This document shows positions 33,921 through 44,509 of a DNA stretch of 64,000 nt, piece by piece. Each line of letters begins with the position of its first letter. Position 1 is the first letter of the stretch. The notes under the pieces were generated by a model that saw only the letters and a list, made by a program, of their open reading frames with translations, was not told where the DNA came from and did not search any database. Location: positions 186,001 through 250,000 of the forward strand of contig NZ_PDHO01000002.1 of assembly GCF_002887815.1 (NCBI RefSeq), given 5' to 3'. The translations under genes and the position numbers were made by a program. Source of the DNA: Mycobacterium sp. ENV421. GTDB lineage: Bacteria; Actinomycetota; Actinomycetes; Mycobacteriales; Mycobacteriaceae.

Positions 33921-35062
33921 CGGCCGCTGTGTCCGCGGCCACCCGCCTTGTGCGGCCCCTTGGCCCCGCCGGCCGAGTTGGACTTACCGTCGCCGCTCTT
34001 ACCCGCCGAAGCCGATGCCGCCTTGTGCCGCACCGCTTTTGCCGCAGTCTGGGGCGCGGCGTGCGTGGCCGATTCTTCGGCCTTGGCCGGCCCCTCGGCC
34101 GTGGCCGCCGCCACTGGGGTCGGCTTGTCGGCTGCTGCGGCCGATGCCGCGGGTAGGGCTTTGACCGCGGCAGCAGTCGTTGTGGCCGGCGGCTTGAGCG
34201 CGGTGGCGATCTGATGCGCCAGCGTCTGAAGGGTGTTGATCGGACCGCCCAGTTTGATGAAGAAGTTGCCGCTCGCATCGAACACCACGCCCGCCTGGCT
34301 CAGAAGTCCACCGGCGAACACCGTGATACCGCCGCCGACCAGCGGGCCGAGATCCGGACCGTACCCACCGTTGAGGACGCCGTCGATGATGGTCGCCGGG
34401 CCGGTGAGGATCGCGTTGGCGATCTGCTGCGCGTCACCGGTGCGGGTCGCGTCGATGACGTTCTGGATCGCGGTACCGGACGCGGCCAGACCCTCGATGA
34501 CTGGGCTGAGCAGGCCGACGGCAATCATCGCGTCGCCGACGGGGTCGGCGAAGACCTTGGCGACGTTGATGAGATTCTGGACGGGCTGGGTGTAAAACTT
34601 CTCAAGGGCAGGCAGCAAGTTGATGATCGGCTGCGCCGCCGCCAGCGGAACGAACAGCAGTGCGTTGGTGGCGGTTTCGACATCGCCGGCCGCGAGCGCG
34701 GTCAACGCGATCCGCAGCGAATCCGGAGCCGTCTTCGTCAGCGCTGTGAACAACTCGCTGCCGCTGGCGCCCAGCGCCGTGCCGAGGCCGGTGAAGCTCG
34801 CCACCTGATTGGCCACGATCTGCTTGAGCACCTCACCGGGATCGGCGGCGTCGACGAGGGCTTGCAGGTTGGCGGTCGCGGTTGCGAATACCTGCTTGTA
34901 GGTGTCGATGGGGCTGACCGCAGCCGCGAGCGTCGTTGCGTCCAGGTGGATTGCGGGCAGATGGAGATCCGGCACCGGTGGGGCGATCGGCGAGGCGGCG
35001 ATGACGCCGGCGCCGAGCAGCGCCACACTCGCCATGACGGAGGAACGAACAGCACGTTGCAT
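33917..35062 (-). CDS. GjpA-like outer-membrane porin-type exported protein
   Basis: 381 residues. The signal region RAVRSSVMASVALLGAGVIA, ending near ASPIAPPVPD, is typical of the family annotated as outer membrane porin GjpA, named for a channel-forming protein of Gordonia. About 260 residues of Ala/Leu/Val-rich helical sequence follow (for example VIDATRTGDAQQIANAILTG). From residue 300 the chain is disordered and basic, ending AGGRGHSGR with many Lys, Ser and Gly. The channel role is taken from the family name and not visible here. It does not belong to PE/PPE. Confidence 0.75.
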   Translation of the reverse strand: MQRAVRSSVMASVALLGAGVIAASPIAPPVPDLHLPAIHLDATTLAAAVSPIDTYKQVFATATANLQALVDAADPGEVLKQIVANQVASFTGLGTALGASGSELFTALTKTAPDSLRIALTALAAGDVETATNALLFVPLAAAQPIINLLPALEKFYTQPVQNLINVAKVFADPVGDAMIAVGLLSPVIEGLAASGTAIQNVIDATRTGDAQQIANAILTGPATIIDGVLNGGYGPDLGPLVGGGITVFAGGLLSQAGVVFDASGNFFIKLGGPINTLQTLAHQIATALKPPATTTAAAVKALPAASAAAADKPTPVAAATAEGPAKAEESATHAAPQTAAKAVRHKAASASAGKSGDGKSNSAGGAKGPHKAGGRGHSGR

Positions 35063-35185
35063 GAGGAATCCCGAGATGTTGAGGTTGTACTGACATTCGG
35101 GAACCTACTGCCGGGTAAGTTTGGCTGACCATCGCACAAATTGATGAGATCGTCAGCGGGAGCCGGCCGGGCTGTGCCTACGGAA

Positions 35186-37888
35186 TCAGTTGCGTCGAAT
35201 CGCCTTGGAATTCATCACGTTGGCGAGCTGCACCCGCGAACGAACCCCCATCTTGCGGAACACCGCACGTAGATGGGTGTTCACCGTATGGACCGACACG
35301 CCAAGAGTGGACGCCACGGATTGGTTGGTGTGACCCTCACTCACCAGCTGGGCGACCCGCTCCTCGGCCTTCGTCAGGCTCTCCCCGCTGCCGGTGGGTG
35401 CACCGGCCCTGCTCAAGTTGCGCTCCACACCGGGCAGATAGAAGTTCGCGCCGAGCTCGGCATAGAGGTCCCACGCTTCGGACAGCGCCGCCACCGCGGT
35501 GTGTCGGTCGCCCTGGTCGACCAGTACGGCACCGTAGTCGGCCAGCGCCCCCGCCAACAAGAACGAGCGCGGTGACTCACGAAGGATCTTGACCGCGCTG
35601 CGTAGCGTCCCCGCGTCGCCGGTGACGAATCCCTCGACTTGCAGCGCCACGCCCTCGAAGCTGGCGACGCCGGGGTTGCGTTCGGCAGCGGTCCTCGCCC
35701 GTTCGACTGTCTGCCAGGCGAATTCGTCGTCGGCAGCGGCGACGGCGATACCCGCTTGCACACGGAGCAGCTCGGGGCTCCTCGGCCACCACGACCTCGA
35801 CTGCGCCAATGAGTCCATCAGCGGCTTGAGGATTCGCACACTGTCCTCGAATCGGCCTTCGGCTCCGGCTATCCGCCCTTTGATCAACAACGTCGGAGCC
35901 TTGCGGAAGGCGTCGTCAGCCTGCCTGGTTTCCTCGGCAGGCCGAAGCCGTTCCCGGGCCAGCGCCAGGTCACCGCGGATCACCGCGACGACACTGCCGA
36001 TCAGCCAGGCCTCGAATTTGTGGACGTAGGTGCCCATTTCGTCGCAGAGGCGGACCATCGTCATGGCGCCGGCTTCGGCCTCGGCGAAGCGTCCGAGCTT
36101 GAAGTCCTGCAGGAGTTGGGCGAACACGAGCGACGGCAGACTATGGTCGTGGCGCTGATGTACCCGAGCGAGCAGTTCCTCGGCCTCCTCGAAGCGGTCG
36201 AGTTGCTGTAACGCCAGGACCTCACCGGCCAGGTAGGTCGTCCCGCCCAGGGCGCGCAGTGCGCGAAAATGTCTGCGGGCCGACCCGTGCCGGCCCTCGG
36301 CGGTGTCGGCCTCGGCGAGGGCCTCGAGGGCCAGGAGTTGAGTTCGCTCATCGCCCAGTGCGCGCCCGCGGGCCAGCGCTGCCTCGGCGGCTTCGGTGGC
36401 CGCCATGGCCGTCCCGGCGCGGGTGAGCATCAAAGCCTCGACCGCGCCGAGGCGGGCCTGTAGTCGCGACGACGCCGGAGGACGGCCCTGCACCTCGACG
36501 ATTCGGCGATCGATCTCGCCGAGCTGGCCCATCAGCCAAAGCGCCTGGGCGGCAAGCGATTGCAGGCGAGCCCGCGCCTCGGTGTCGGATGTCTCCATCA
36601 GTAGCGAATCGATGATCGTGACAGCGTCGTTGCCGCGCTGCGCGCGAATCAGAACTTCGGCGCACTGTTCGCCGATCTCCAGACGCCGCGGATCCTCGGC
36701 ATCGAGCAATCCGAATGCCTCGACGATCAGTGGCGCGGCAACCGCGGGCATGGTCAGCGACGTCTGCGCGGCGGCACCACGGAGGATGTCCACCGCCTCG
36801 TAATCACCCGAGCGGGCGCCGGCGCGGGCGTGCGGCGCTGCCGCGACCACGCCCTTGCCCGATGCCACCAGATATCTGGCGCACCGCAGGTGCAGAGCGC
36901 GGCGAACCGCTGCGGGCACGGTCTCGTAGACCGCTTCCCGGATCAGGTCGTGGGCGAACGCGATGTGGTCGCGATCCTCGGCCAGCAGGCCGCGCCCGTG
37001 CGCTTCGCGCCGCTGCGCCGTGATCGCCACCACGGACGGGCCGCCGAGCAACTCGGCGGCGTCGGAGAGGTCGAGCGGCCGGCCCCAGACGGCCGCGAGT
37101 TCGACCAGCTCGGCGGTGCCTGGATGGAGCGAACGCAGGCGGCTGGCGATCGCGTCGGCGAACGCCGGCGGGATGTCGTCGGTCTCCGCCCCGGCACTGC
37201 GAGCCGCGGCAACTCCCGACAACAGCTGCACCGCCAGAAAAGGGTTGCCGCCCAACGCATGTAGGCGTCGATGTGTAAGCCCCTCGGCGGGGCCACCCAG
37301 GTAGTCGCGCGCCAGTGCATCCAGCTCGGCATCGGTCAGCGGCCCCAGCACCACGTCGTGCCGGTCGATGTCGTCGAGCGCACCGGCGGGCTCGGTACCG
37401 ACGTCACGGCTGGCAGTCAGCCAGACCACCGGCGCTTCGGCGAGACGGGCCGGCAATGTCTCGAGGGCGAATCGGGTTACCGGGTCCGCCCACTGAGCGT
37501 CGTCGACGACGATCAGAACGGGGCTTCGGGCCGAGATCTCGGCAAGCAGCGAAGCGATGCGGTCGATGAGCCACACCGGCTGGTGATGAAGCGGCGCGAG
37601 ACCCGCGAAGGTGTCGGCGTCCAGCAACGGCTTCGAGCCGGACCGCAACGCGACCAGCAGGGGGGCGCATGCCGAGATCTGATCCAGTTCCTCGGCCTTG
37701 CCGAAACCGACGGCGAAACCGGCCGCGGCCGCGTGCCGCGCGACCGCGTGCAGCATCGTGCTCTTGCCGATGCCAGGCTCGCCGCGCAGCCGGATCACAC
37801 AGCCTTGCCGCACGTCACGGGTCCGCCGCAGCAACGTCGCCACGGCAGCCAGTTCGGCGTTCCGGCCTCTCAGGACGGGTCGTGCCAT
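35186..37888 (-). CDS. Large ATP-binding LuxR-family (LAL) regulator
   Basis: 900 residues from ATG 37888; a TTG 21 bases earlier is less likely. The N-terminal STAND-type ATPase has Walker A GEPGIGKST near residue 38 and Walker B VLIVVDDAQWAD near residue 124. A long TPR-like helical middle follows. The C-terminal GerE/LuxR helix-turn-helix (VSEGHTNQSVASTLGVSVHT, then VNTHLRAVFRKMGV) binds DNA. These regulators integrate an unknown ligand with ATP turnover. No target is obvious from its neighbours; it is divergent from the DUF2237 gene by 88 bases. Confidence 0.92.
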   Translation of the reverse strand: MARPVLRGRNAELAAVATLLRRTRDVRQGCVIRLRGEPGIGKSTMLHAVARHAAAAGFAVGFGKAEELDQISACAPLLVALRSGSKPLLDADTFAGLAPLHHQPVWLIDRIASLLAEISARSPVLIVVDDAQWADPVTRFALETLPARLAEAPVVWLTASRDVGTEPAGALDDIDRHDVVLGPLTDAELDALARDYLGGPAEGLTHRRLHALGGNPFLAVQLLSGVAAARSAGAETDDIPPAFADAIASRLRSLHPGTAELVELAAVWGRPLDLSDAAELLGGPSVVAITAQRREAHGRGLLAEDRDHIAFAHDLIREAVYETVPAAVRRALHLRCARYLVASGKGVVAAAPHARAGARSGDYEAVDILRGAAAQTSLTMPAVAAPLIVEAFGLLDAEDPRRLEIGEQCAEVLIRAQRGNDAVTIIDSLLMETSDTEARARLQSLAAQALWLMGQLGEIDRRIVEVQGRPPASSRLQARLGAVEALMLTRAGTAMAATEAAEAALARGRALGDERTQLLALEALAEADTAEGRHGSARRHFRALRALGGTTYLAGEVLALQQLDRFEEAEELLARVHQRHDHSLPSLVFAQLLQDFKLGRFAEAEAGAMTMVRLCDEMGTYVHKFEAWLIGSVVAVIRGDLALARERLRPAEETRQADDAFRKAPTLLIKGRIAGAEGRFEDSVRILKPLMDSLAQSRSWWPRSPELLRVQAGIAVAAADDEFAWQTVERARTAAERNPGVASFEGVALQVEGFVTGDAGTLRSAVKILRESPRSFLLAGALADYGAVLVDQGDRHTAVAALSEAWDLYAELGANFYLPGVERNLSRAGAPTGSGESLTKAEERVAQLVSEGHTNQSVASTLGVSVHTVNTHLRAVFRKMGVRSRVQLANVMNSKAIRRN

Positions 37889-37976
37889 CGACGGCCCGAC
37901 CCGGTGCAACTAGTCATTTCTGTTAACAACTCCCGACAAGCCGCATCGCATCCCGCGCCACGGAATACTGGCTCAC

Positions 37977-38363
37977 ATGGCTGATCGCAACGTCCTGGGC
38001 GGCCCACTCGAACCGTGCGGAACCGATCCGATGACGGGTTTTTACCGAGACGGCTGTTGTTCGACCGGCCCGGAGGACGCCGGCCGGCACACCATCTGCG
38101 CGGTGGTGACCGCCGAGTTCCTCGCCCATCAGCGCTCCATAGGCAACGATCTGTCCACCCCGATGCCGCAGTATCGATTCCCCGGCCTGACGCCCGGCGA
38201 CCGGTGGTGTGTCACAGCGCTGAACTGGCTGCGGGCCCACACCGACGGGCACGCCGCGCCCGTGGTGCTGGCCTGCACTCACGAGCGGACCCTGGATGTG
38301 GTGCCGCTGGAGACTCTGCAGGAGTACGCCGTCGACGTGCCCGACGATCTGGGGGCGCTGTAG
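37977..38363 (+). CDS. DUF2237 family protein
   Basis: 128 residues. The family pattern is well preserved: NVLGGPLEPCGTDPMTGFYR, DGCCSTGPEDAGRHTICAVV, PGDRWCVTALNWL and VVLACTHERTLDVV. Five cysteines occur (in EPCG, DGCC, TICA, RWCV, with one more in LACT giving six in all), at positions typical of the family. DUF2237 proteins have no established function. It stands alone between the LuxR regulator and the mmpL pair. Confidence 0.87.
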   Translation: MADRNVLGGPLEPCGTDPMTGFYRDGCCSTGPEDAGRHTICAVVTAEFLAHQRSIGNDLSTPMPQYRFPGLTPGDRWCVTALNWLRAHTDGHAAPVVLACTHERTLDVVPLETLQEYAVDVPDDLGAL

Positions 38364-38531
38364 CGCGCGTGCGCCCTTGTATGCCGGCGGGTCACTCCCA
38401 GCGCGCCTGGAACGCCGTTACCGACCTCACACAGGAAGCCCGCAGTCTGGTATGACTATCTAAGTATTTTTGCCGCACGGGAGGATTAGCACCGAGGTGC
38501 CCAGCTGGGGCGTTGAGCCGAAGGGGGCCTG

Positions 38532-41393
38532 GTGAGCACCCCCATCGAAGAACGCGTGGTCCACACCGAGCCGCCGCAGCGCGCGGCGCTGGCCAAGTGG
38601 ATCCGCCGCCTGGCCGTGCCGATCATCCTTGGCTGGCTCGGGCTGATCGTGGTGCTGAACGTCTCGGTTCCACAGCTGGAAGAAGTCGGCAAGCTGCGAG
38701 CGGTGTCGATGTCGCCGAAAGAGGCGCCGTCGGTCATCGCGATGATGCGCTCAGGCAAGGTCTTCGAGGAGTCCGACTCCGACAGTTCGGCGATGATCGT
38801 GCTGGAAGGCGACCAGCCCCTCGGCGATGACGCGCACCGCTTCTACAACGAGATGATCACCGCGCTGCGGGCCGACACCACGCACGTGCAGCACATCCAG
38901 GACTTCTGGGGCGATCCGCTCACCGAAGCCGGGGCGTTGAGCGCCGACTCGAAGGCCGTCTACGTGCAGGTGGCGCTCGCCGGAAACATGGGCGAGACGC
39001 TGGGCAACGATTCGGTGGAGGCAGTCCAGAAGATCGTCAAGGGCTTGTCACCGCCGCCGGGCGTCAAGGTCTTCGTGACCGGCGGCCCCGCATTGCAGGC
39101 CGACCAGCAGCATGCCGGTGACAAGAGCATCCGGATCATCGAGATGACCACCATCGGCGTGATCGTCATCATGCTGCTGTTCTTCTACCGATCGTTCATC
39201 ACGGTCGGGCTGGTCCTGGTGATGCTGATCCTGGGCCTGACGGTGACCCGTGGCGCCGTCGCCTTCCTCGGCTATCACAACCTCATAGGCCTATCGCCGT
39301 TCGCGACCCAGCTGTTGGTGACGTTGGCGATAGCAGCGACAACGGACTACGCGATCTTCCTGATCGGGCGATATCAAGAGGCCAGATCGGTCGGCGAAAG
39401 CCGCGAGGACGCCTACTACACGATGTACCACGGCACCGCGCACGTGGTGCTCGGTTCGGGCATGACGATCGCCGGCGCGACGTTCTGCCTGTCCTTCACC
39501 CGATTGCCGTACTTCAAGTCGCTCGGTGTTCCGCTGGCCGTCGGCATGGTGGTCGCAGTGGTGTCGGCGTTGACGCTGGGCGCGGCCATCGTCACGGTGG
39601 CCAGCCGGTTCGGGCTGCTCGAACCCAAGCGGGCGATGCGGATTCGATTCTGGCGCCGCCTCGGTGCGGCCGTGGTGCGCTGGCCCGCGGCCATCTTGTT
39701 CTCGACGGTGATGATCGCGCTGATCGGGTTGATCACGCTGCCGGGTTACCAGCCGAACTACAACGACCGGAAGTATCTGCCTGCCGACCTGCCTGCAAAC
39801 GAGGGCTTCGCCGCCGCCGAGCGGCACTTCCCCATCGCTCGGATGAACCCCGAGATGCTGCTGTTGGAAACCGACCAGGACGTGCGCAACTCGGCCGATT
39901 TCCTGGTGATCGAGAAGATCAGCAAGGCGATCGCCAAGGTGCCCGGCATCGGCCGGGTTCAGTCGATCACCCGCCCTGCCGGTAAACCGTTGAAATACAG
40001 CACCATTCCGTCCCAGATGAGCATGGGTAGCACCAGTCAGACGATGAACCGGTCATACATGCAGGACCGGATGGCCGACATGCTGGTGCAGGGTCAGGAC
40101 ATGCAGAACACCATCAACACGATGACGCAGATGATCGGGTTGATGCAGGAATTGAGCGGCGTCACTCACGACATGGTGGGCAAGACCGACAAGACCGCCC
40201 AGGATATCGCCGAGCTCCGAGACCACATTTCCGACTTCGACGACTTCTTCCGCCCGATCCGCAGCTACCTGTACTGGGAGCCGCACTGCTACGACATCCC
40301 GCTGTGCTGGTCGACTCGATCGGTCTTCGACACTCTCGACGGCGTGGACAAGATGACCGACGACATCCAGCAGCTGTTGCCGGACATGCATGCGCTCGAT
40401 GCCGTCATGCCGCAGATGATTCCGCTGATGAACTCGTCAATCGAGTCGATGAAGCGGATGCGCATCATGATGCTGACCCAGCAGGCCACCCAGGCCGGCC
40501 AGCAGGATCAGCAGGCCGCCTTGAGCGAAAACCAGGCGGCGATGGGTGCCGCCTTCAATGATTCGCTGAACGACGACACGTTCTACCTGCCGCCGGAGAT
40601 CTTCGACAACGACGAATTCAAGCGCGGCATAAAGAATTTCATCTCCCCGAACGGCCACGCCGTCCGGTTCATCATCTCCCATGAGGACGACCCGCTCTCG
40701 GCTGACGGCATCAACCGCATCGACGCCATCAAGAACGCCGTCTTCGAAGCCATCAAAGGCACCCCCCTGGAAGGTTCGAAGGTCTACCTCGGTGGCACCG
40801 CATCGGCCTTCAAGGACATGCAGGAAGGCAACAAGTACGACCTGTTGATCGCCGGTGTGGCGGCACTGTCGCTGATCTTCATCATCATGCTGCTGATCAC
40901 CCGGGCCATTGTGGCCGCGGCGGTGATCGTCGGCACCGTCGTGCTATCGCTCGGAGCGTCGTTCGGGCTTTCGGTGCTGCTGTGGCAGCACATCCTGGGT
41001 ATCGAGCTGCAGTTCATGGTCATGGCGATGGCCGTGATCATCTTGTTGGCCGTCGGCGCCGACTACAACCTGCTGCTGGTCGCCCGGATGAAAGAAGAGA
41101 TACCGGCCGGCATCAACACCGGCATCATCCGCGCGATGGGCGGCAGCGGATCGGTGGTCACCGCGGCCGGCCTGGTGTTTGCCTTCACCATGATCTCGAT
41201 GTCGGTGAGCGCCATGGTGGTGGTGGCTCAGGTGGGCACGACGATCGGACTGGGCCTGCTGTTCGACACCCTGGTGGTGCGGGCATTCATGACGCCGGCG
41301 ATCGCAGCGTTGATGGGGCCGTGGTTCTGGTGGCCGCAAATCGTACGGCCCAAACCGCTGTCGAAACGTCCGCACGGTCAATTGCTGCGCTAG
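38532..41393 (+). CDS. mmpL: MmpL-family RND transporter, first of a tandem pair
   Basis: 953 residues from GTG 38532, with AAGGGGG upstream. The full MmpL topology is present, with proton-relay pairs in [13 protein letters not shown] and [12 protein letters not shown]. The second porter domain carries the Met/Gln-rich helical stretch [20 protein letters not shown]. No mmpS adjoins it, unlike the gene at 24.5 kb. It is about 30 bases from the next mmpL, which it closely resembles. The substrate is unknown; envelope lipid export is the family expectation. Confidence 0.93.
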   Translation: MSTPIEERVVHTEPPQRAALAKWIRRLAVPIILGWLGLIVVLNVSVPQLEEVGKLRAVSMSPKEAPSVIAMMRSGKVFEESDSDSSAMIVLEGDQPLGDDAHRFYNEMITALRADTTHVQHIQDFWGDPLTEAGALSADSKAVYVQVALAGNMGETLGNDSVEAVQKIVKGLSPPPGVKVFVTGGPALQADQQHAGDKSIRIIEMTTIGVIVIMLLFFYRSFITVGLVLVMLILGLTVTRGAVAFLGYHNLIGLSPFATQLLVTLAIAATTDYAIFLIGRYQEARSVGESREDAYYTMYHGTAHVVLGSGMTIAGATFCLSFTRLPYFKSLGVPLAVGMVVAVVSALTLGAAIVTVASRFGLLEPKRAMRIRFWRRLGAAVVRWPAAILFSTVMIALIGLITLPGYQPNYNDRKYLPADLPANEGFAAAERHFPIARMNPEMLLLETDQDVRNSADFLVIEKISKAIAKVPGIGRVQSITRPAGKPLKYSTIPSQMSMGSTSQTMNRSYMQDRMADMLVQGQDMQNTINTMTQMIGLMQELSGVTHDMVGKTDKTAQDIAELRDHISDFDDFFRPIRSYLYWEPHCYDIPLCWSTRSVFDTLDGVDKMTDDIQQLLPDMHALDAVMPQMIPLMNSSIESMKRMRIMMLTQQATQAGQQDQQAALSENQAAMGAAFNDSLNDDTFYLPPEIFDNDEFKRGIKNFISPNGHAVRFIISHEDDPLSADGINRIDAIKNAVFEAIKGTPLEGSKVYLGGTASAFKDMQEGNKYDLLIAGVAALSLIFIIMLLITRAIVAAAVIVGTVVLSLGASFGLSVLLWQHILGIELQFMVMAMAVIILLAVGADYNLLLVARMKEEIPAGINTGIIRAMGGSGSVVTAAGLVFAFTMISMSVSAMVVVAQVGTTIGLGLLFDTLVVRAFMTPAIAALMGPWFWWPQIVRPKPLSKRPHGQLLR
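41052..41179 (+). repeat. 128-base block identical between the tandem mmpL genes (copy 1)
   Basis: This stretch covers the 10th-helix Asp-Tyr region and the loop with [20 protein letters not shown]. It is identical base for base to 43950-44077, including all third codon positions, while flanking codons differ. That suggests recent gene conversion or strong constraint. Confidence 0.8.
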
Positions 41394-41423
41394 CTGTCGC
41401 CGGTTCTGCTATGACTGGACGCC

Positions 41424-44291
41424 GTGGGGACTCAGACCGAGGTACCGCACCGGCGGGGTGAGGCCTCCGTCGAGCCGAAACCCGGGGTGGCCCGCTGGAT
41501 CCGGCGCCTGGCGATACCGATCATCCTCGGCTGGCTCGCTGTCATCGGCGCGCTGACCATCTTCGTGCCCCCATTAGACGTCGTCGGTGAGATGCGGGCG
41601 GTGTCGTTGTCGCCGAAGGAATCCCCGTCGGTGATCGCCCTGATGCGCAGCGGCCAGGTTTTCGAGGAGTCCGATTCCGACAACGCCGTGATGATCGTCC
41701 TGGAGGGGCAGCGCCCCCTCGACGCGGCGGCCCGCGAGTATTACGACGAGCTGATCACCACGCTGCGCGCGGACACCACGCACGTGCAGCACATTCAAGA
41801 CTTCTGGGGCGATCCGCTCACCGAGTCCGGCGCGCTCAGCTCCGACGGGAAAGCCGTCTACGTGCAGGTGGCACTCGCCGGAAACATGGGCGAGTCGCTG
41901 GGCAACGCGTCGGTCGCGGCGGTCCAGAAGATCGTGAAAGACCTGCCTGCGCCGCCGGGCGTCAAGACATTCGTGACCGGCGGCTCGGCCATGCAGACCG
42001 ACCAACAGAAAGAAGGCGGCCGCAGCATCCAGGTGGTGAAGATCGCCACCGTCGCCGTCATCATCTGCATGCTGCTGTTCTTCTACCGGTCGATCACCAC
42101 GGTAGGAATCGTCCTGGTGATGCTCGTCATGGGGCTGTCGGTGACCCAGGGCGCAGTGGCATTCCTGGCCTATCACAACCTGATTGGCTTGACGACGTTC
42201 GTCACGCAGATCCTGGTACCGCTGGCGCTCGCCGCGACGACAGACTATGCCATCTTCCTCATCGGCCGTTACCAAGAAGCCCGCGTGGCCGGGCAGGACC
42301 GAGAGTCGGCCTATTACACCATGTTTCGGGGTACCGCGCATGTGGTGTTGGCGTCCGGCATGACGATTGCCGGCGCGACGTGCTGCCTGACGTTCACCCG
42401 GCTGCCGTACTTCCACACGCTGGGCATCCCGCTTGCCGTCGGCATGGTGGTGGCGGTGTTCTCCGCGCTGACACTCGGGCCGTCGATCGTGACGGTGGCC
42501 AGCCGGTTCGGGCTGCTGGAATCCAAGCGGGCGATGCGAATTCGGTTCTGGCGCAGGATCGGTGCGGTGGTGGTGCGCTGGCCGGGGTGGGTGCTGTTTC
42601 TCACCGTGTTCATCGCGTTGATCGGGCTGATCGCACTGCCCGGCTACCGGCCCAACTACGACGACCGCAAATACCTGCCCGCCGACCTGCCGGCCAACGA
42701 GGGTTTCGCGGCAGCTGAGCGGCACTTCCCCGTCGCCCGGATGAACCCGGAACTGTTGCTCGTCGAGACCGATCAAGACCTGCGCAACCCGGCCGACTTC
42801 CTGGTACTCGAGCGGATCGCCAAGGCCGTCACGAAGGTTCCCGGCATCGGCCGGGTGCAGTCCATTACGCGACCCGACGGAAAACCGTTGAAATACAGCA
42901 CCATTCCGGCTCAGATGAGTATCAGCGGCTCGGTGCAGACGTTGAACCGGTCCTACCTGGAAGACCGCATGGCCGACATGCTGGTGCAGGGTCAGGACAT
43001 GCAGAACACCATCAACACGATGACCCAGATGATCGGTTTGATGGAGCAACTCAGCGCCACCACGCACGACATGGTCGGCAAGACCGACAAGACCGCCCAG
43101 GATATCGCCGAGCTCCGGGATCACATCTCCGACTTCGACGACTTCTTCCGCCCGATCCGCAGCTACCTGTACTGGGAGCCGCACTGCTTCGACATTCCGA
43201 TGTGCTGGGCGGTTCGGTCGACCTTCGAGGCTCTCGACGGCGTCGACACCATGACCGACGACATCGCGCGGTTGGTACCCGATCTCCGCGACCTAGATTC
43301 CATTATGCCGCAGATGATTCCGCTGATGCGCTCGTCCATCGAGTCGATGAAGCGGATGCGCATCATGATGCTGACGCTGCAGTCCACCCAGTCCGGCATG
43401 CAGGATCAGATCGCCGCGTTGAACGACGGCTCGTCGGCCATGGCTGCCGCATTCAACGACTCCCTGAACGACGACACGTTCTACGCGCCGCCGGAGATCT
43501 TCGACAATGACGAGATCAAGCGCGGCATGAGGAACTTCATCTCCCCCAATGGTCATGCGGCCCGGTTCATCATCTCCCACGAGCAGGACCCGATGTCGGC
43601 CGAGGGCATCCGCCGGATCGACGCCATCAAGAACGCCGTCTTCGAAGCCATCAAGGGCACGCCCCTGGAGGGTTCGAAGGTCTATCTCGGCGGTACCGCT
43701 TCGGCGTTCAAGGATATGGAGGAAGGCAACTCCTACGACCTGCTGATCGCCGGACTGGCGGCGCTGTCGCTGATCTTCATCATCATGCTGCTGATCACCC
43801 GGGCTCTGGTCGCGGCGGCCGTGATCGTCGGCACCGTGGTGCTGTCACTCGGCGCGTCCTACGGATTGTCGATCTTGCTCTGGCAGCACATCCTCGGGAT
43901 GCCGCTGCAGTTCATCGTGATCGCGATGGCGGTCATCATCCTGTTGGCGGTCGGCGCCGACTACAACCTGCTGCTGGTCGCCCGGATGAAAGAAGAGATA
44001 CCGGCCGGCATCAACACCGGCATCATCCGCGCGATGGGCGGCAGCGGATCGGTGGTCACCGCGGCCGGCCTGGTGTTCGCCTTCACCATGATGGCGATGT
44101 CCGTCAGCAGCATGAAAGTCATCGCGCAGGTCGGCACGACGATCGGACTCGGCCTGATGTTCGACACCCTGGTGATCCGGGCATTCATGACGCCGGCGAT
44201 CGCGGCACTGCTCGGCCGGTGGTTCTGGTGGCCGCGCGTCGTGCGATCACGGCCGCTGTCCACGCGGCCGAGTGGTCAGTTGCTGCGGTAG
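41424..44291 (+). CDS. mmpL: MmpL-family RND transporter, second of a tandem pair
   Basis: 955 residues from GTG 41424, 30 bases after the first copy. It shares the same topology and motifs ([31 protein letters not shown]) and ends with the same SGQLLR-type tail as its neighbour (HGQLLR there). Differences concentrate in the N-terminal tail and parts of the porter domains. Two MmpLs in one transcript without MmpS could form a heteromeric pump or export related lipids; neither is shown by sequence. Confidence 0.93.
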   Translation: MGTQTEVPHRRGEASVEPKPGVARWIRRLAIPIILGWLAVIGALTIFVPPLDVVGEMRAVSLSPKESPSVIALMRSGQVFEESDSDNAVMIVLEGQRPLDAAAREYYDELITTLRADTTHVQHIQDFWGDPLTESGALSSDGKAVYVQVALAGNMGESLGNASVAAVQKIVKDLPAPPGVKTFVTGGSAMQTDQQKEGGRSIQVVKIATVAVIICMLLFFYRSITTVGIVLVMLVMGLSVTQGAVAFLAYHNLIGLTTFVTQILVPLALAATTDYAIFLIGRYQEARVAGQDRESAYYTMFRGTAHVVLASGMTIAGATCCLTFTRLPYFHTLGIPLAVGMVVAVFSALTLGPSIVTVASRFGLLESKRAMRIRFWRRIGAVVVRWPGWVLFLTVFIALIGLIALPGYRPNYDDRKYLPADLPANEGFAAAERHFPVARMNPELLLVETDQDLRNPADFLVLERIAKAVTKVPGIGRVQSITRPDGKPLKYSTIPAQMSISGSVQTLNRSYLEDRMADMLVQGQDMQNTINTMTQMIGLMEQLSATTHDMVGKTDKTAQDIAELRDHISDFDDFFRPIRSYLYWEPHCFDIPMCWAVRSTFEALDGVDTMTDDIARLVPDLRDLDSIMPQMIPLMRSSIESMKRMRIMMLTLQSTQSGMQDQIAALNDGSSAMAAAFNDSLNDDTFYAPPEIFDNDEIKRGMRNFISPNGHAARFIISHEQDPMSAEGIRRIDAIKNAVFEAIKGTPLEGSKVYLGGTASAFKDMEEGNSYDLLIAGLAALSLIFIIMLLITRALVAAAVIVGTVVLSLGASYGLSILLWQHILGMPLQFIVIAMAVIILLAVGADYNLLLVARMKEEIPAGINTGIIRAMGGSGSVVTAAGLVFAFTMMAMSVSSMKVIAQVGTTIGLGLMFDTLVIRAFMTPAIAALLGRWFWWPRVVRSRPLSTRPSGQLLR
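43950..44077 (+). repeat. 128-base block identical between the tandem mmpL genes (copy 2)
   Basis: Second copy of the identical block at 41052-41179, bounded by silent and replacement differences on both sides. Shorter identical runs recur elsewhere in the pair, for instance around the sequence encoding [17 protein letters not shown]. Confidence 0.8.
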
Positions 44292-44509
44292 CGGCTGTCG
44301 CGAGCGTGCGGTTTCGTACGCAACACGCCGCCGCAGGCGTATCGAAGCGCACACTCGACAGGGTAAGAGGTGTGGCCACCGAGGCCTCTGAGACACGTGT
44401 GACGTACCTTTTCAGGCGGCCGTCCGACACCCCGGAGATGGCGTCGTCCGATGTCCCCGCGATCGCCTATCTTGGACCGTCCAACCAACTTCATCGAGGG
44501 GGAAACAGC

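Noticed and set aside
33917..35062. PE/PPE or PGRS assignment for the Ala/Gly-rich exported protein
   Set aside because: Its start and body match the GjpA-like family; there are no GGX repeats or PE/PPE domains.
41574..43184. 536-residue minus-strand open frame antisense to the second mmpL
   Set aside because: Same antisense artefact; a similar frame is seen opposite the first mmpL copy simply because the sense genes are alike.
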